From Firmicutes bacterium CAG:341 (GTDB lineage Bacteria; Bacillota; Clostridia; Oscillospirales; Acutalibacteraceae): a stretch of 49,788 nt of DNA. Position 1 is the first letter of the stretch. Every line of letters starts with the position of its first letter. The notes under the pieces are model-generated. The model did not search any database and was not told where the DNA came from. It saw nothing but the letters and a program-made list of their open reading frames with translations. Position numbers and translations under genes: made by a program. Positions 8,587 through 17,211 of the stretch are shown here, in pieces. The stretch is from positions 1 to 49,788 of the forward strand of contig FR895315.1 of the NCBI GenBank assembly GCA_000434995.1, written 5' to 3'.

Positions 8587-9540
8587 TTACTGTACTTTTT
8601 CAGCTCTTTCGCAATATTCTTTAATTACAGAACAGGTGTGCGCCATCTGTTCTTTTTCTTTATCATTAAGCTCAAGTTCGATAATATCTTCAATTCCGTT
8701 TCTGCCGATAACACAAGGTACACCACAGGCAACACCGTCAATTCCATATTCGCCCTGAAGCAAAACGGACGCCGGTATAACTCTTTTTTCATCGTGGAAG
8801 ATTGCCTTACAAATATCTGCGCAAGCAGCACCGATACCAAATTCAGTAGAGCCTTTACCGTTGATAATATCGTATCCTATATAGCGAGTTCTTTCAAGTA
8901 CAAAATCCTCAGTTAGCTTGCCATACTTTTCAGGCTTAGCTTTTTGAAGCTCTTTGTAATTTTTACCGCCGAGTGTAAGAGTTGAGAAAGGAACAAATGA
9001 TGAATCACCGTGTTCGCCGATTGCACAGGTGGTAACACTTCTTCTGTCAATATCAGCAAGTTCGCTTACAGTTCTTTTAAGCCTTGCTGTATCAAGCGAA
9101 GTACCGGTTGAAAAGCATCTTTCCCTCGGAAGTCCGAGATGAAGCCTTGCATAATTTGCAATAACATCGGCAGGATTTGTAATTGAAACAAAAATGCCCT
9201 TAAAATCAATCGGCTTAAGATTTTCCACAACATCTTTCATCATTCTGATTGAATCATCAAGCATATCAAGCCTTGTTTGGCCCGGTTTACGCGGCATACC
9301 GATTGAATTTACAATAATATCGGCATCCCTGCAATCCTCGTAATCCCCTACTTTTATTTTAGTAGTCGAACCTAAAAACAAGCATGCATCGGCAACATCA
9401 TAGCAGTTTGCAATTGCTTTTTCTCGGTCAATATCAATAAATACTATCTCATCACAAGTGCCTTGAAAACAGAGTGCCATTGCAACATGAGAACCTACAT
9501 GGCCGGCACCGATGATAACAACTTTACGCTTATCTAACAT
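8587..9540 (-). CDS. L-lactate/malate dehydrogenase family enzyme (substrate uncertain)
   Basis: NAD-dependent 2-hydroxyacid dehydrogenase, 317 aa. The nucleotide site is GAGHVGSH (11-18) with Asp at the end of beta-2 (FIDID), which favours NAD. Catalytic residues by alignment with LDH numbering: Arg90 (R109), Asp150 (D168), Arg153 (R171), His177 in GEHGDS (H195). The substrate-specificity residue at LDH position 102, normally Gln, is Arg84 in GMPRKPGQTR, as in malate dehydrogenases, while Thr232 matches the LDH-like Thr246. It could therefore be a malate or another 2-hydroxyacid dehydrogenase. The start is ATG 9540, 8 nt after GGAGGG; upstream in-frame TTG at 9555 overlaps that site. Confidence 0.85.
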   Translation of the reverse strand: MLDKRKVVIIGAGHVGSHVAMALCFQGTCDEIVFIDIDREKAIANCYDVADACLFLGSTTKIKVGDYEDCRDADIIVNSIGMPRKPGQTRLDMLDDSIRMMKDVVENLKPIDFKGIFVSITNPADVIANYARLHLGLPRERCFSTGTSLDTARLKRTVSELADIDRRSVTTCAIGEHGDSSFVPFSTLTLGGKNYKELQKAKPEKYGKLTEDFVLERTRYIGYDIINGKGSTEFGIGAACADICKAIFHDEKRVIPASVLLQGEYGIDGVACGVPCVIGRNGIEDIIELELNDKEKEQMAHTCSVIKEYCERAEKVQ

Positions 9541-9633
9541 AATTTTGCCCTCCAATAAATAGTACTTATATATTATACACCTATTATTATCAAATTCAAT
9601 AGAAAATAAAATGAAAAAAAGATAAAAAAATGA

Positions 9634-9662
9634 TTGACAACGGGATATTCCAATGATATACT
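9634..9662 (+). promoter_or_regulatory. Sigma-A promoter of the MacB-like ABC operon
   Basis: TTGACA (9634-9639), 17 nt, TATACT (9657-9662), giving a leader of about 65 nt before the ATPase start. Confidence 0.7.
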
Positions 9663-9732
9663 GAACCTGAAAGATAACTGTGATATTACAATTAGCACAG
9701 TTGATAGAAAGTATATATTAAAGGAGTATGGT

Positions 9733-10431
9733 ATGGCAAGTGATATTTTAATTAAAACAGTTGATTTATCGCGTCATTATCAAGTCGGCGAAGAAGAAGT
9801 AATTGCGCTTGATAAAGTCAACCTTGAAATTGAGCGAAACAAAATTTGCGCAATACTCGGTACATCAGGTTCAGGCAAAAGTACACTTCTTAATATGCTT
9901 GCCGGAATTGAGCGCCCAAGCGGTGGCGAAGTTTACATCGGCAAGTACAGGATTGACAATTTGAGTGAATCAGATTTGGCAAAATTCAGGCAAAAATTCA
10001 CAGGATTTATTTTTCAATCATATAATTTGCTGCCCACAATGACTGCACTTGAAAATGTGGCACTTCCGCTTATGTTTAAAGGTGTAGGCAAAGAGGAGCG
10101 AGAGCAAAGAGCAATGGAAATGCTAAAGCTTGTCGGCATTGATAACAGATATAAGCACAAGCCAAAAGAAATGAGTGGTGGCCAGCAACAGCGTGTAGGC
10201 ATTGCAAGAGCATTTGTAACAGACCCGAGTGTAGTTTTTGCTGACGAACCCACAGGTAACCTTGACAGTAAGACTACATTTGAAGTTATGGAACTTATAC
10301 AAAAGCTTGTATATACAAAAAATCAAACTTTGGTAATGGTAACTCACGATTCAAATGTTGCAAAATATTCCGACATTACAGTAAATATTTGTGACGGAAA
10401 AATCACATCAAAAGATTATAATACAAAGTAA
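9733..10431 (+). CDS. MacB/LolD-type ABC transporter ATPase
   Basis: A 232-residue ATPase of the family that powers FtsX-like mechanotransmission permeases rather than classical import. Walker A is GTSGSGKST (43-51), the Q-loop lies in FQSYNLLPT, the signature is MSGGQQQRVGIARA (147-160), Walker B is VVFADEPTGNLD, and the switch His is in VTHD. The start is ATG 9733, 7 nt after AAGGAG; an upstream in-frame ATG at 9634 sits in the promoter. The following genes encode a surface CARDB-like protein and a MacB-like permease, so the three should form one complex. Confidence 0.93.
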   Translation: MASDILIKTVDLSRHYQVGEEEVIALDKVNLEIERNKICAILGTSGSGKSTLLNMLAGIERPSGGEVYIGKYRIDNLSESDLAKFRQKFTGFIFQSYNLLPTMTALENVALPLMFKGVGKEEREQRAMEMLKLVGIDNRYKHKPKEMSGGQQQRVGIARAFVTDPSVVFADEPTGNLDSKTTFEVMELIQKLVYTKNQTLVMVTHDSNVAKYSDITVNICDGKITSKDYNTK

Positions 10432-10444
10432 GGGAGAGAAGACA

Positions 10445-12187
10445 ATGAAAAAAACACAATTATTCACATCAATTATACTTGCAATAATTATGATTATTGC
10501 ACCGCAGACATTTGCACTTGCAAGTGACGATATGCCAAAAAGCAGCTCGGCTTCAAGCTTGATTGCAGACTCATTTTCACTTGATAAAAATACAATCTAT
10601 GCAGGTGACACATTTAAGCTTACATACAAAATCAAAAACACAAGTGTTGATATTAAAAATCTTAATATGCGCCTTTCAGGCGGCGAAACTTTCACGGTAG
10701 CAAATGATGTTGATACCATTTATGCTTCTTCCCTGGCAAAAGGGGCAAGCGCACAATTCAGTAAAAGCTTTTTTGTAACTAACGGTGCAACTGCCGGAAT
10801 GTATCCTATTACAATAAGTGCAACATATGATTATGTAGAAGGCGGCGAAACTGTTAGCGCAAGCTCTGAATTTTCATACACTGTTCCGGTTTCTGCCGGC
10901 CAAACATCACAGCAAAGTAATCAAAACTCGCCAAGCCTTACAGCTAATTTTTCTGTAAATAAGTCAAACTTGCTTTCAGGCGATAATTTCAAATTAAGTT
11001 TTAAACTTGCAAACAAGAGTGCCACTTATGACATAAGCAATGTTAACATCAAGCTTTCAGGCGGTGAAGCATTTGCAATTGCAAGCGATGTTGATACTAT
11101 TTATAAATCGTCAATAGCAAAAAAATCAAAAGCTTCATTCTCAAAAGCATTTGTAGTTAACAAAAGTACAGGTGCAGGAATGTATCCTATAAACGCAGTC
11201 GTAACATACGAATTTACTTCCAAAGGCGAAAAACAGCAAGGCAGTGCCGAATTCAATTTCAGCATTAAAGTTAATCCTAAAAAATCAAGCAAAAGCAAAA
11301 CAGATTTAACCCCACAGCTTATTATTTCAAGCTTTAATTATGGCAAAAGCGCAATTTCGGGCGGTAAAGAATTCACATTAAGCTTTAATGTGAAAAACAA
11401 TTCATCTAAAATCAAAGCGCAAAATGTACTTGTTAAACTTGCCGGCGGTGACAGCTTTGTTGTTGCAGACGGAACGGATACTATTTCAATCAAAGAAATA
11501 AAGCCAAATCAAACAATAAGCGTAAGCAAAAAATTCGCTTGCTTAAGCAGTGCACAATCAGGTGTGTACCCTATTACCGCAACCGTATCATTTGAATACA
11601 TTGAAGGCGGAAAGCAAAGTGCAAGCAACGATTTAACAATGAGCGTTCCGGTAGTTCAGCCTGATAAAGTTCAATTCCAGCAAATTGCTTTAGCAGATAA
11701 AACAGTAAATGTTGATGAAGAAAGCGACTGTTCGTTCCAAATCATAAATATGGGGCAAACAAAACTTTCTAACGGTACTGTTAAGCTTGTTGACTCTAAA
11801 GGAAAAGAACTCAACAGTGCATATGTAGGAAATATTGAAGCAGGCGGCCAATTTGCAAGTAACTATACCCTGCCTGTAACATTTGATAAAACAGGTGAAT
11901 ACAAATTAAAGCTCATATTTGAATATGAAAATGAAAATATGGACAAAAAATCAATCGAGCAGGAATTCAAAGTAAAAGTTGAAAAACCAACTGACCCGTT
12001 TGACAACATCAATGACAGTACAGATAATACAGATAGCGGTGAAGAACAAGACGACCACAGCACAGCAAAAATTAAAATCTACATTGGATGCGGTGTGGGT
12101 GCAGCAGCAGTAGTAATTGCAGCAGTAGTAATAATTAAAAAGAGAAAGCACAAGAAAGGCAGTGTAAAGTTCGATGAAAAAATCTGA
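10445..12187 (+). CDS. Secreted, membrane-anchored CARDB-like repeat protein
   Basis: A 580-residue extracellular protein. It has a signal peptide (MKKTQLF...FALA, cut near residue 26) and a C-terminal membrane helix near 545-565 followed by KKRKHKKGS. Three ~115-residue repeats (about 38-150, 165-280, 290-415) share GD/GG..F.L.F...N, a central LSGG or LAGG, DTI, and a GMYPI/GVYPI near the end; a diverged fourth copy covers about 416-525. This is the beta-sandwich pattern of CARDB/COG1361 proteins, which are adhesion or accessory modules. ATG 10445 follows GGGAGAG. It sits between the ATPase and permease genes and overlaps the latter by 14 nt, so it is probably a structural part of the ABC system. 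Confidence 0.8.
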   Translation: MKKTQLFTSIILAIIMIIAPQTFALASDDMPKSSSASSLIADSFSLDKNTIYAGDTFKLTYKIKNTSVDIKNLNMRLSGGETFTVANDVDTIYASSLAKGASAQFSKSFFVTNGATAGMYPITISATYDYVEGGETVSASSEFSYTVPVSAGQTSQQSNQNSPSLTANFSVNKSNLLSGDNFKLSFKLANKSATYDISNVNIKLSGGEAFAIASDVDTIYKSSIAKKSKASFSKAFVVNKSTGAGMYPINAVVTYEFTSKGEKQQGSAEFNFSIKVNPKKSSKSKTDLTPQLIISSFNYGKSAISGGKEFTLSFNVKNNSSKIKAQNVLVKLAGGDSFVVADGTDTISIKEIKPNQTISVSKKFACLSSAQSGVYPITATVSFEYIEGGKQSASNDLTMSVPVVQPDKVQFQQIALADKTVNVDEESDCSFQIINMGQTKLSNGTVKLVDSKGKELNSAYVGNIEAGGQFASNYTLPVTFDKTGEYKLKLIFEYENENMDKKSIEQEFKVKVEKPTDPFDNINDSTDNTDSGEEQDDHSTAKIKIYIGCGVGAAAVVIAAVVIIKKRKHKKGSVKFDEKI

Positions 12188-13574
12188 CATCTTTGCAATG
12201 GCTTGGCAAAATCTGCGAAACAGAAAAACAAGAACAAGACTGACTATCGCAGGTGTAGTTATAGGTACTTGTGCAATCATTATAATGTTATCAATAGGTA
12301 TTGGTATTGATAAAATGATTACTTCGCAGTATAAGCAGGATTCTACACTCAACAAAATCACTGTATATTCCATGGGGGATTATACAAATGATTCAACGGG
12401 CGAAGTTCAGGAAGCAATGCCTTTTGATGAAAGTGCAGTGAACTATTTTTCCAAGCTTGATAATGTAAAAACGGTTGTACCCACACTTGAAATAAGCCAA
12501 TATGTAAACATTGCTCACGGCAAATACACTTATTCAGGCAGTGTTTACGGAATCCCGCTAAAAGAAATGGAAATGCTCGGTTATAAAACCGAGCAGGGCG
12601 ATTTTAAAAAATACGGTGAAAGAAATGCTTGCTTTTTCGGTAAAGATATAATTCAATATTTTAGCGATGTTCAGGGTAACAGCCCAAAATATAAATATGA
12701 TGAAAATTACAACATAAGCGAAAGTGAATTTGACTTTATGAAAGACACATTCACCATAAACGCAAAAAATCAGCAAGGAAGTGATGATTCATCAAATTAT
12801 GCTCCGCCAAATGACGATAACAGCAACGACAACAACACCGGCAGCAAAAACCAAACTTCCGGCGGCACGCAAAAGCTGAATGTTATCGGCACATTAAAGC
12901 AAACAAGCAACGACTATGAAGCATCAAATGCAATTTTTATTGACCTTGACAGAGCCAAACAGCTTGTTAGCGAAAGTAACAGATTAAGTTCTGTTAAAAA
13001 CTATAAACTTTCATACAGTTCCATCAATGTTTATTGCGATGACACTAAAAGTGTTTCAGAAGTAAAGCAAGAAATTCAAAATAAAGGTTACAGTTGCTCA
13101 ACTGATGATGAAGGATTGCAAGAACAGAAAAAAGTTATGCGAATAGTACAGCTCATTCTCGGTGCAATCGGCGGGGTTTCAATGTTTGTAGCAGCCTTCG
13201 GTATCAGCAACACTATGGTTATGAGTGTATTTGAAAGAACAAAAGAAATAGGCATAATGAAAGTGCTTGGATGCGACATCAGGGATATTAAAGATATTTT
13301 CCTTTATGAAGCAGGAATTATAGGAATGTTCGGCGGTGTAATAGGAATTATAATAAGTTATATTATATCTATAATAGCGAATCTGATAGCGGGCAAGGTT
13401 ATGAGCAGTATGGTTGATACAAGTATGGGAATGAAAATATGCGTATCTTCAATTCCGTGGTGGCTTGCAATTTTAGGTATCGCTTTTTCCGTCGGTGTGG
13501 GTGTACTTGCAGGGCTTTCACCTGCTAATAAGAGTGTAAAAGTAAGCGCACTCACAGCAATTCATAATGAATAA
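12174..13574 (+). CDS. MacB/FtsX-type ABC permease
   Basis: A 466-residue membrane protein. It has one N-terminal helix (about 24-46), a large extracytoplasmic MacB-PCD-like domain (50-310), and three C-terminal helices (about 318-345, 375-405, 420-445), the FtsX layout. The C-terminal MVMSVFERTKEIGIMKVLGC matches the FtsX coupling motif. The external domain contains a low-complexity Asn/Asp/Ser/Gly insertion near residues 200-235. The start overlaps the end of the CARDB gene by 14 nt, indicating translational coupling. The exported substrate is unknown; peptide export, envelope signalling or surface assembly are all possible. Confidence 0.88.
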   Translation: MKKSDIFAMAWQNLRNRKTRTRLTIAGVVIGTCAIIIMLSIGIGIDKMITSQYKQDSTLNKITVYSMGDYTNDSTGEVQEAMPFDESAVNYFSKLDNVKTVVPTLEISQYVNIAHGKYTYSGSVYGIPLKEMEMLGYKTEQGDFKKYGERNACFFGKDIIQYFSDVQGNSPKYKYDENYNISESEFDFMKDTFTINAKNQQGSDDSSNYAPPNDDNSNDNNTGSKNQTSGGTQKLNVIGTLKQTSNDYEASNAIFIDLDRAKQLVSESNRLSSVKNYKLSYSSINVYCDDTKSVSEVKQEIQNKGYSCSTDDEGLQEQKKVMRIVQLILGAIGGVSMFVAAFGISNTMVMSVFERTKEIGIMKVLGCDIRDIKDIFLYEAGIIGMFGGVIGIIISYIISIIANLIAGKVMSSMVDTSMGMKICVSSIPWWLAILGIAFSVGVGVLAGLSPANKSVKVSALTAIHNE

Positions 13575-13585
13575 AGAGGTGGCAA

Positions 13586-14026
13586 ATGAAAAAGAAAATA
13601 AAACCTTTATCAATAATCGTTTTTACACTGTATTTATTTTTAATATGGGTATTTTTTATTGACAGAGGATTGATAATCCACAAACTTTTCGGTGTATACT
13701 GGTCATTTATAAGACCGTTAAGATTTCAGACTACCAATTTTATCCCCTCTGTATCTGCAATGTTGGATGAGGAAAAAGCAGTTTTGCTGCTAAATCTCAC
13801 CGCATTTATACCTATGGGTTTTTTCATTTGCTATTTTACAAGGGACAATAATAAATATAAAAATATTTCATTTTTAGTTTTAATCCCTATTGTGATTGAA
13901 ATTTTGCAATATATTTTTGCAACAGGCGCACTTGATATAAACGATATTATTTTAAATACCGTAAGCGGTTTAATAGGTGTGCTTATTTTTGCAATCATCA
14001 AAAAAATCATAAAAAATAAAAAATAA
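13586..14026 (+). CDS. VanZ-like membrane protein
   Basis: A 146-residue protein with four or five membrane helices and a VanZ-like pattern: NLTAFIPMGF near residue 71 and DIILNTVSGLIGV near 120. VanZ family members are small envelope proteins, one of which confers low-level teicoplanin resistance; most have no assigned function. It lies 11 nt after the permease with GAGGTG before ATG, so it belongs to the same operon. Its presence hints that the ABC complex works at the cell envelope. It ends inside the T tract of the convergent tRNA terminator. Confidence 0.75.
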   Translation: MKKKIKPLSIIVFTLYLFLIWVFFIDRGLIIHKLFGVYWSFIRPLRFQTTNFIPSVSAMLDEEKAVLLLNLTAFIPMGFFICYFTRDNNKYKNISFLVLIPIVIEILQYIFATGALDINDIILNTVSGLIGVLIFAIIKKIIKNKK

Positions 14027-14064
14027 AAAAAAGCCTTACCATTGTATAAGCAATGGTAAGGCTT
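14023..14064 (-). terminator. Terminator of the tRNA-Arg transcript
   Basis: A perfect 14-bp stem (14031-14044 / 14051-14064, AAGCCTTACCATTG and its complement). Read on the minus strand it is followed by a long T tract, right after the CCA end of the tRNA. The plus-strand side lacks T residues, so it mainly serves the tRNA. Confidence 0.85.
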
Positions 14065-14140
14065 TGGTCTGCCCGGAGAGATTTGAACTCTCGCTCGTTA
14101 GAATCGGAATCTAATGCATTAGCCACTGTGCTACGGGCAG
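14065..14140 (-). tRNA. tRNA-Arg (anticodon CCG), CCA encoded
   Basis: A 76-nt cloverleaf read on the minus strand. The acceptor is CTGCCCG/CGGGCAG with discriminator A and an encoded CCA (complement at 14065-14067). The anticodon stem is TTAGA/TCTAA with loop TTCCGAT, giving anticodon CCG (plus 14105-14107). The T arm is GAGAG/CTCTC with loop TTCAAAT, and the D arm has only 3 bp (GCA/TGC). It reads the CGG codon, which is rare in low-GC genomes. It has its own promoter and terminator. Confidence 0.95.
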
Positions 14141-14169
14141 TTATTTAATTTCAAATTAGTCACTTTAAT

Positions 14170-14198
14170 ATTATACGAGTTTTATATATTGCAGTCAA
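14170..14198 (-). promoter_or_regulatory. Promoter of tRNA-Arg
   Basis: On the minus strand TTGACT (14193-14198), 17 nt, TATAAT (14170-14175), about 30 nt before the mature tRNA 5' end. Confidence 0.75.
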
Positions 14199-14217
14199 GA
14201 GCGTAATATGGTAAAAT
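14189..14217 (+). promoter_or_regulatory. Possible promoter of the second phosphoesterase
   Basis: TTGCAG (14189-14194), 17 nt, TAAAAT (14212-14217). It would start transcription almost at the ribosome binding site GAGGTG (14225-14230) and overlaps the divergent tRNA promoter. Tentative. Confidence 0.35.
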
Positions 14218-14235
14218 GACTTTTGAGGTGATGAA

Positions 14236-15327
14236 ATGCTGAGTTTCAAAAATGACACTTTCAAAATATTGCAAATTGCCGATACGCAAGAGGGCAAAAA
14301 AATCAGTCCTGATACACTCGACCTTATTAACAGCGCGCTTGACAGGGTTGAGCCTGATTTAGTAGTTTATTCCGGTGACCAGATATGGGGCAAAACAACT
14401 TTTAAAGGCAACCGTGACGCTATAAAAAACTCACTTGATATTTTAACAAAGCCTTGCCAAAACAGAAAAATTCCGTTTACAATTTGCTTTGGCAATCACG
14501 ACAGGCAAGTAGGATTATCAAACGAAGAGCAGTTTGAAATTTACAAGGAATTTGATTGTTTTGTAGGCGAAAGCGAAAAAGATATTGACGGCTGTGCAAA
14601 TCATATTATAGAAATAAAAGACGGCGATGAATTAAAATTTTTGCTTTACCTCATCGACAGCCATTCAAACTTGGAAATAGGATATGATAATGTACACGAA
14701 AATCAAATTGAATGGTACAAAAAAAAGCGTGATTCATATGAAGAAAAATACGGACACCTTATCCCATCAATAGTAATTCAGCACATTCCTGTATGTGAAA
14801 TTTTTGAGCTTTTAAATGAAGTAAAGAAAAGTACAAAGGGTGCTGTAAGAGGATTCAGAACACACGCAAACAGATTTTATGTTTTAAATAAAGATAAAGT
14901 TAATGCAAACGGCTTTATGAAGGAATCCCCTGCCGACCCCCAAATTAACAGCGGCGAATTTGACGCTTTTAAGGAAAAAGGCGAAGTTTTAGGCGTATAC
15001 TTCGGCCACGACCATAATAATTCATTTAACGGTAAAGTTGACGGTATTGACTTAGGTTACACTCAGGGCGCCGGTTTTCATGTTTACGGGCCGGGAAAAG
15101 ACCGCGGTGTAAGAGTTATTGAATTAAATAAAGACAGCACCTTTAAAACATATGATTTAAGATTTAGGGATTTAGTAGGCAAAAAAGTAAAAGAACCTTT
15201 AAAATATTTATTTTACCAAATTATGCCTACAAATACATTTGATGCAGTTCACCGGGCAATAAAATTCTTTGTCGGGCTTGGAATTACTGCATTGATTGTA
15301 ATTATTTTGATATTATTATTTGGTTAA
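14236..15327 (+). CDS. Metallophosphoesterase with C-terminal membrane anchor
   Basis: A 363-residue calcineurin-like phosphoesterase. Metal blocks: ADTQ (15-18; DxQ where most have DxH, as in Dcr2-type enzymes), YSGDQ near 45-49, FGNHDRQ near 88-94, a His in IQHIPVCE near 178, and GHDHNN near 257. The C-terminus holds one hydrophobic helix (about 342-362) that ends the protein. The family hydrolyses phosphomonoesters or diesters; the substrate here is unknown. GAGGTG precedes the ATG. It has the same tail-anchored design as the phosphoesterase at 3674-5353, although the two are not close in sequence by eye. Confidence 0.8.
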   Translation: MLSFKNDTFKILQIADTQEGKKISPDTLDLINSALDRVEPDLVVYSGDQIWGKTTFKGNRDAIKNSLDILTKPCQNRKIPFTICFGNHDRQVGLSNEEQFEIYKEFDCFVGESEKDIDGCANHIIEIKDGDELKFLLYLIDSHSNLEIGYDNVHENQIEWYKKKRDSYEEKYGHLIPSIVIQHIPVCEIFELLNEVKKSTKGAVRGFRTHANRFYVLNKDKVNANGFMKESPADPQINSGEFDAFKEKGEVLGVYFGHDHNNSFNGKVDGIDLGYTQGAGFHVYGPGKDRGVRVIELNKDSTFKTYDLRFRDLVGKKVKEPLKYLFYQIMPTNTFDAVHRAIKFFVGLGITALIVIILILLFG

Positions 15328-15332
15328 AACAC

Positions 15333-15364
15333 AAAAAGCAGAGTTCAATGAACTCTGCTTTTTT
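15333..15364. terminator. Bidirectional terminator
   Basis: Stem AAAAGCAGAGTTC / GAACTCTGCTTTT with a 3-nt loop, flanked by A and T runs, between the convergent phosphoesterase and kinase-like genes. Confidence 0.85.
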
Positions 15365-15377
15365 GCATTATAATTTA

Positions 15378-17078
15378 TCAGTCCGTGCCGATTTCGTTTT
15401 CAGGCTCTACCGCTGATGTTGTTTGCACTTCACCGTAAACCTGAAGCACAATTTCTTCACCTACTGCTGCTGTTGAACCTGCTGCCGGCGCACTTGCATA
15501 ACTTTCCTTAACGGTATTTGCAGTGTGTGAACCATCGTTATATACTTCAACGGTTGATACCTTAAATCCTTTATCTGTAAGAGCTTTTGTAGCCTCATCA
15601 ACTGTTTGCCCTGCAACATTAGGTACACTTTCAGTCTGCACACCTTTGCTGACGGTAAGAACAATTTCGGTATTTTGATCAACTTTTTTACCGGCTTCTA
15701 TACTTTGCTCAAATACTATTCCCTCTTCAACATCGGTTGAATATTTAGAAGTAAAAGTAAGTTTAAACTGCTTATTCCAAGCACCGTTATTTTCAATATC
15801 ACTTTGGTTATACCCTGCCGATACAAAATCAGGAACTTCATATTGCGCCACAGCAACACTTGGCGAGGTGTTTTCCTCTTTTTTGCCGATTCCGCCGTTT
15901 TTGGCAACATATACACCTGCGCCGATTGCCGCAATAATAAGAATAACCAAAACCACTATTATAATTTTATTATTCTTATTTTTCTTTGGCTTATCATCAT
16001 AAACGGGATAGCCCTTGTAATGTTCTTCTTCAATAACAGGTTCAAAATCTTCCGCTTTTTCAGTACGCTTATTTTCCCTTTGCACCTTTTCATCCTGCGA
16101 AGCAGTTGCAATTACGGTAGGCGATGCGTTAAGCTGTTCACGGAAAGTGTTAATATCCTGCGTTCTTTTTTCAGGGTAAATCTGCAATCCGCCGCCGAGC
16201 GCACGGATAACATAAGTCGGTATTTTCTCTGCAATCGTGTTAGGAATCATCAATTTATCATTGAGTTCCCTTGACTTAGCATCAGGCGGATTTTGACCGA
16301 CAAGCGCCCTAAAAATGCAAGCGGAAAATGCATATATATCAGTTGCAGGGCACATCTTATGATTATTCTCATACTGTTCAAGTGCTGTGTAACCGTCATT
16401 TACATTAAATTCAAGCTCACTTGACATAGTATTTGCCTCGGCAATGCAAAAACTTTTAAGCCTTACCTTGCCGTCCCTGCAAAGCACAAGGTTATCAGGG
16501 CAAATACCACCGTGAATAATACCTTTTGAATGAAGTGCTTCAAGAGTAGTAAGCACGGGCATAAACATAATTCGTGCCTGATCCCAAAGAATGTTGCCGT
16601 CAGGATTGCGGAGCAAAAATTCACGAAGTGAAATAGTTTCCATATATTCGCTGACAGCATATGCGGTTGAATTAAGTTCAAACACATCATAAGTAGGAAT
16701 AACGGCAGAAAGATTTTTAAGTTCGCTTATAGTTTCCCAAAGTCTGATAAACGAATTTTTAAGCTTATCAAAAGACGGTTTAAATCTTTCCCTTACATGA
16801 ACATCAACACTGCCCTCTAATCTTGCGGCAATGCCCTTTGGCAAAAATTCACGCACCGTTACCACTTTTAATTCCTGCATATCATATGCCATATATGTTG
16901 CGGCATCACTTTCGTGGCTTACAAATGCACCGATTGCATAACGATCATTAAGTATAGTTTTAGGTTGAAGGTAAACAAAGCTTGTTTGCGTATCATTATC
17001 ATAATCACAATTTGCGCAAACACTGCCCTGTGTTAACTCTTCAAAACAATTCATACATAAATTATCTAAATTTTTCAA
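15378..17078 (-). CDS. Zinc-ribbon / degenerate Ser-Thr kinase / PASTA membrane protein
   Basis: A 566-residue protein in five parts: zinc ribbon (CMNC near 8-11, CANC 21-24), kinase-like domain (about 47-318), a charged linker, one membrane helix (371-392), and two extracellular PASTA-like domains (about 412-478 and 480-550). PASTA domains bind muropeptides or beta-lactams in PrkC/StkP kinases. The kinase core looks dead: the ATP-binding Lys position is Arg76 (VTVREFLP), the HRD triad is HGG (189-191) and DFG is SFC (209-211), and the Gly loop has no Gly pattern. The structural Asn196 and Asp247 remain. It is probably a pseudokinase receptor. The start is TTG, 8 nt after GGAGTGA. Its promoter is at 17110-17138. 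Confidence 0.85.
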   Translation of the reverse strand: MKNLDNLCMNCFEELTQGSVCANCDYDNDTQTSFVYLQPKTILNDRYAIGAFVSHESDAATYMAYDMQELKVVTVREFLPKGIAARLEGSVDVHVRERFKPSFDKLKNSFIRLWETISELKNLSAVIPTYDVFELNSTAYAVSEYMETISLREFLLRNPDGNILWDQARIMFMPVLTTLEALHSKGIIHGGICPDNLVLCRDGKVRLKSFCIAEANTMSSELEFNVNDGYTALEQYENNHKMCPATDIYAFSACIFRALVGQNPPDAKSRELNDKLMIPNTIAEKIPTYVIRALGGGLQIYPEKRTQDINTFREQLNASPTVIATASQDEKVQRENKRTEKAEDFEPVIEEEHYKGYPVYDDKPKKNKNNKIIIVVLVILIIAAIGAGVYVAKNGGIGKKEENTSPSVAVAQYEVPDFVSAGYNQSDIENNGAWNKQFKLTFTSKYSTDVEEGIVFEQSIEAGKKVDQNTEIVLTVSKGVQTESVPNVAGQTVDEATKALTDKGFKVSTVEVYNDGSHTANTVKESYASAPAAGSTAAVGEEIVLQVYGEVQTTSAVEPENEIGTD

Positions 17079-17109
17079 CAGAAAATCACTCCGTTTGTTA
17101 TTTGAAAAT

Positions 17110-17138
17110 ATTTTACCAAGCTAAATATACTTTGTCAA
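17110..17138 (-). promoter_or_regulatory. Promoter of the kinase-like gene
   Basis: Minus-strand TTGACA (17133-17138), 17 nt, TAAAAT (17110-17115), about 30 nt before the TTG start. Confidence 0.7.
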
Positions 17139-17145
17139 TTAGTTA

Positions 17146-17174
17146 TTGAATAAATATGTAAATTATTATATAAT
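17146..17174 (+). promoter_or_regulatory. Promoter of yhaM-prmA
   Basis: TTGAAT (17146-17151), 17 nt, TATAAT (17169-17174), 37 nt before the yhaM start and divergent from the kinase-like gene promoter. Confidence 0.65.
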
Positions 17175-17211
17175 AATTTGTAAATTAAATCAACGACAGA
17201 AAGGAATAAAT

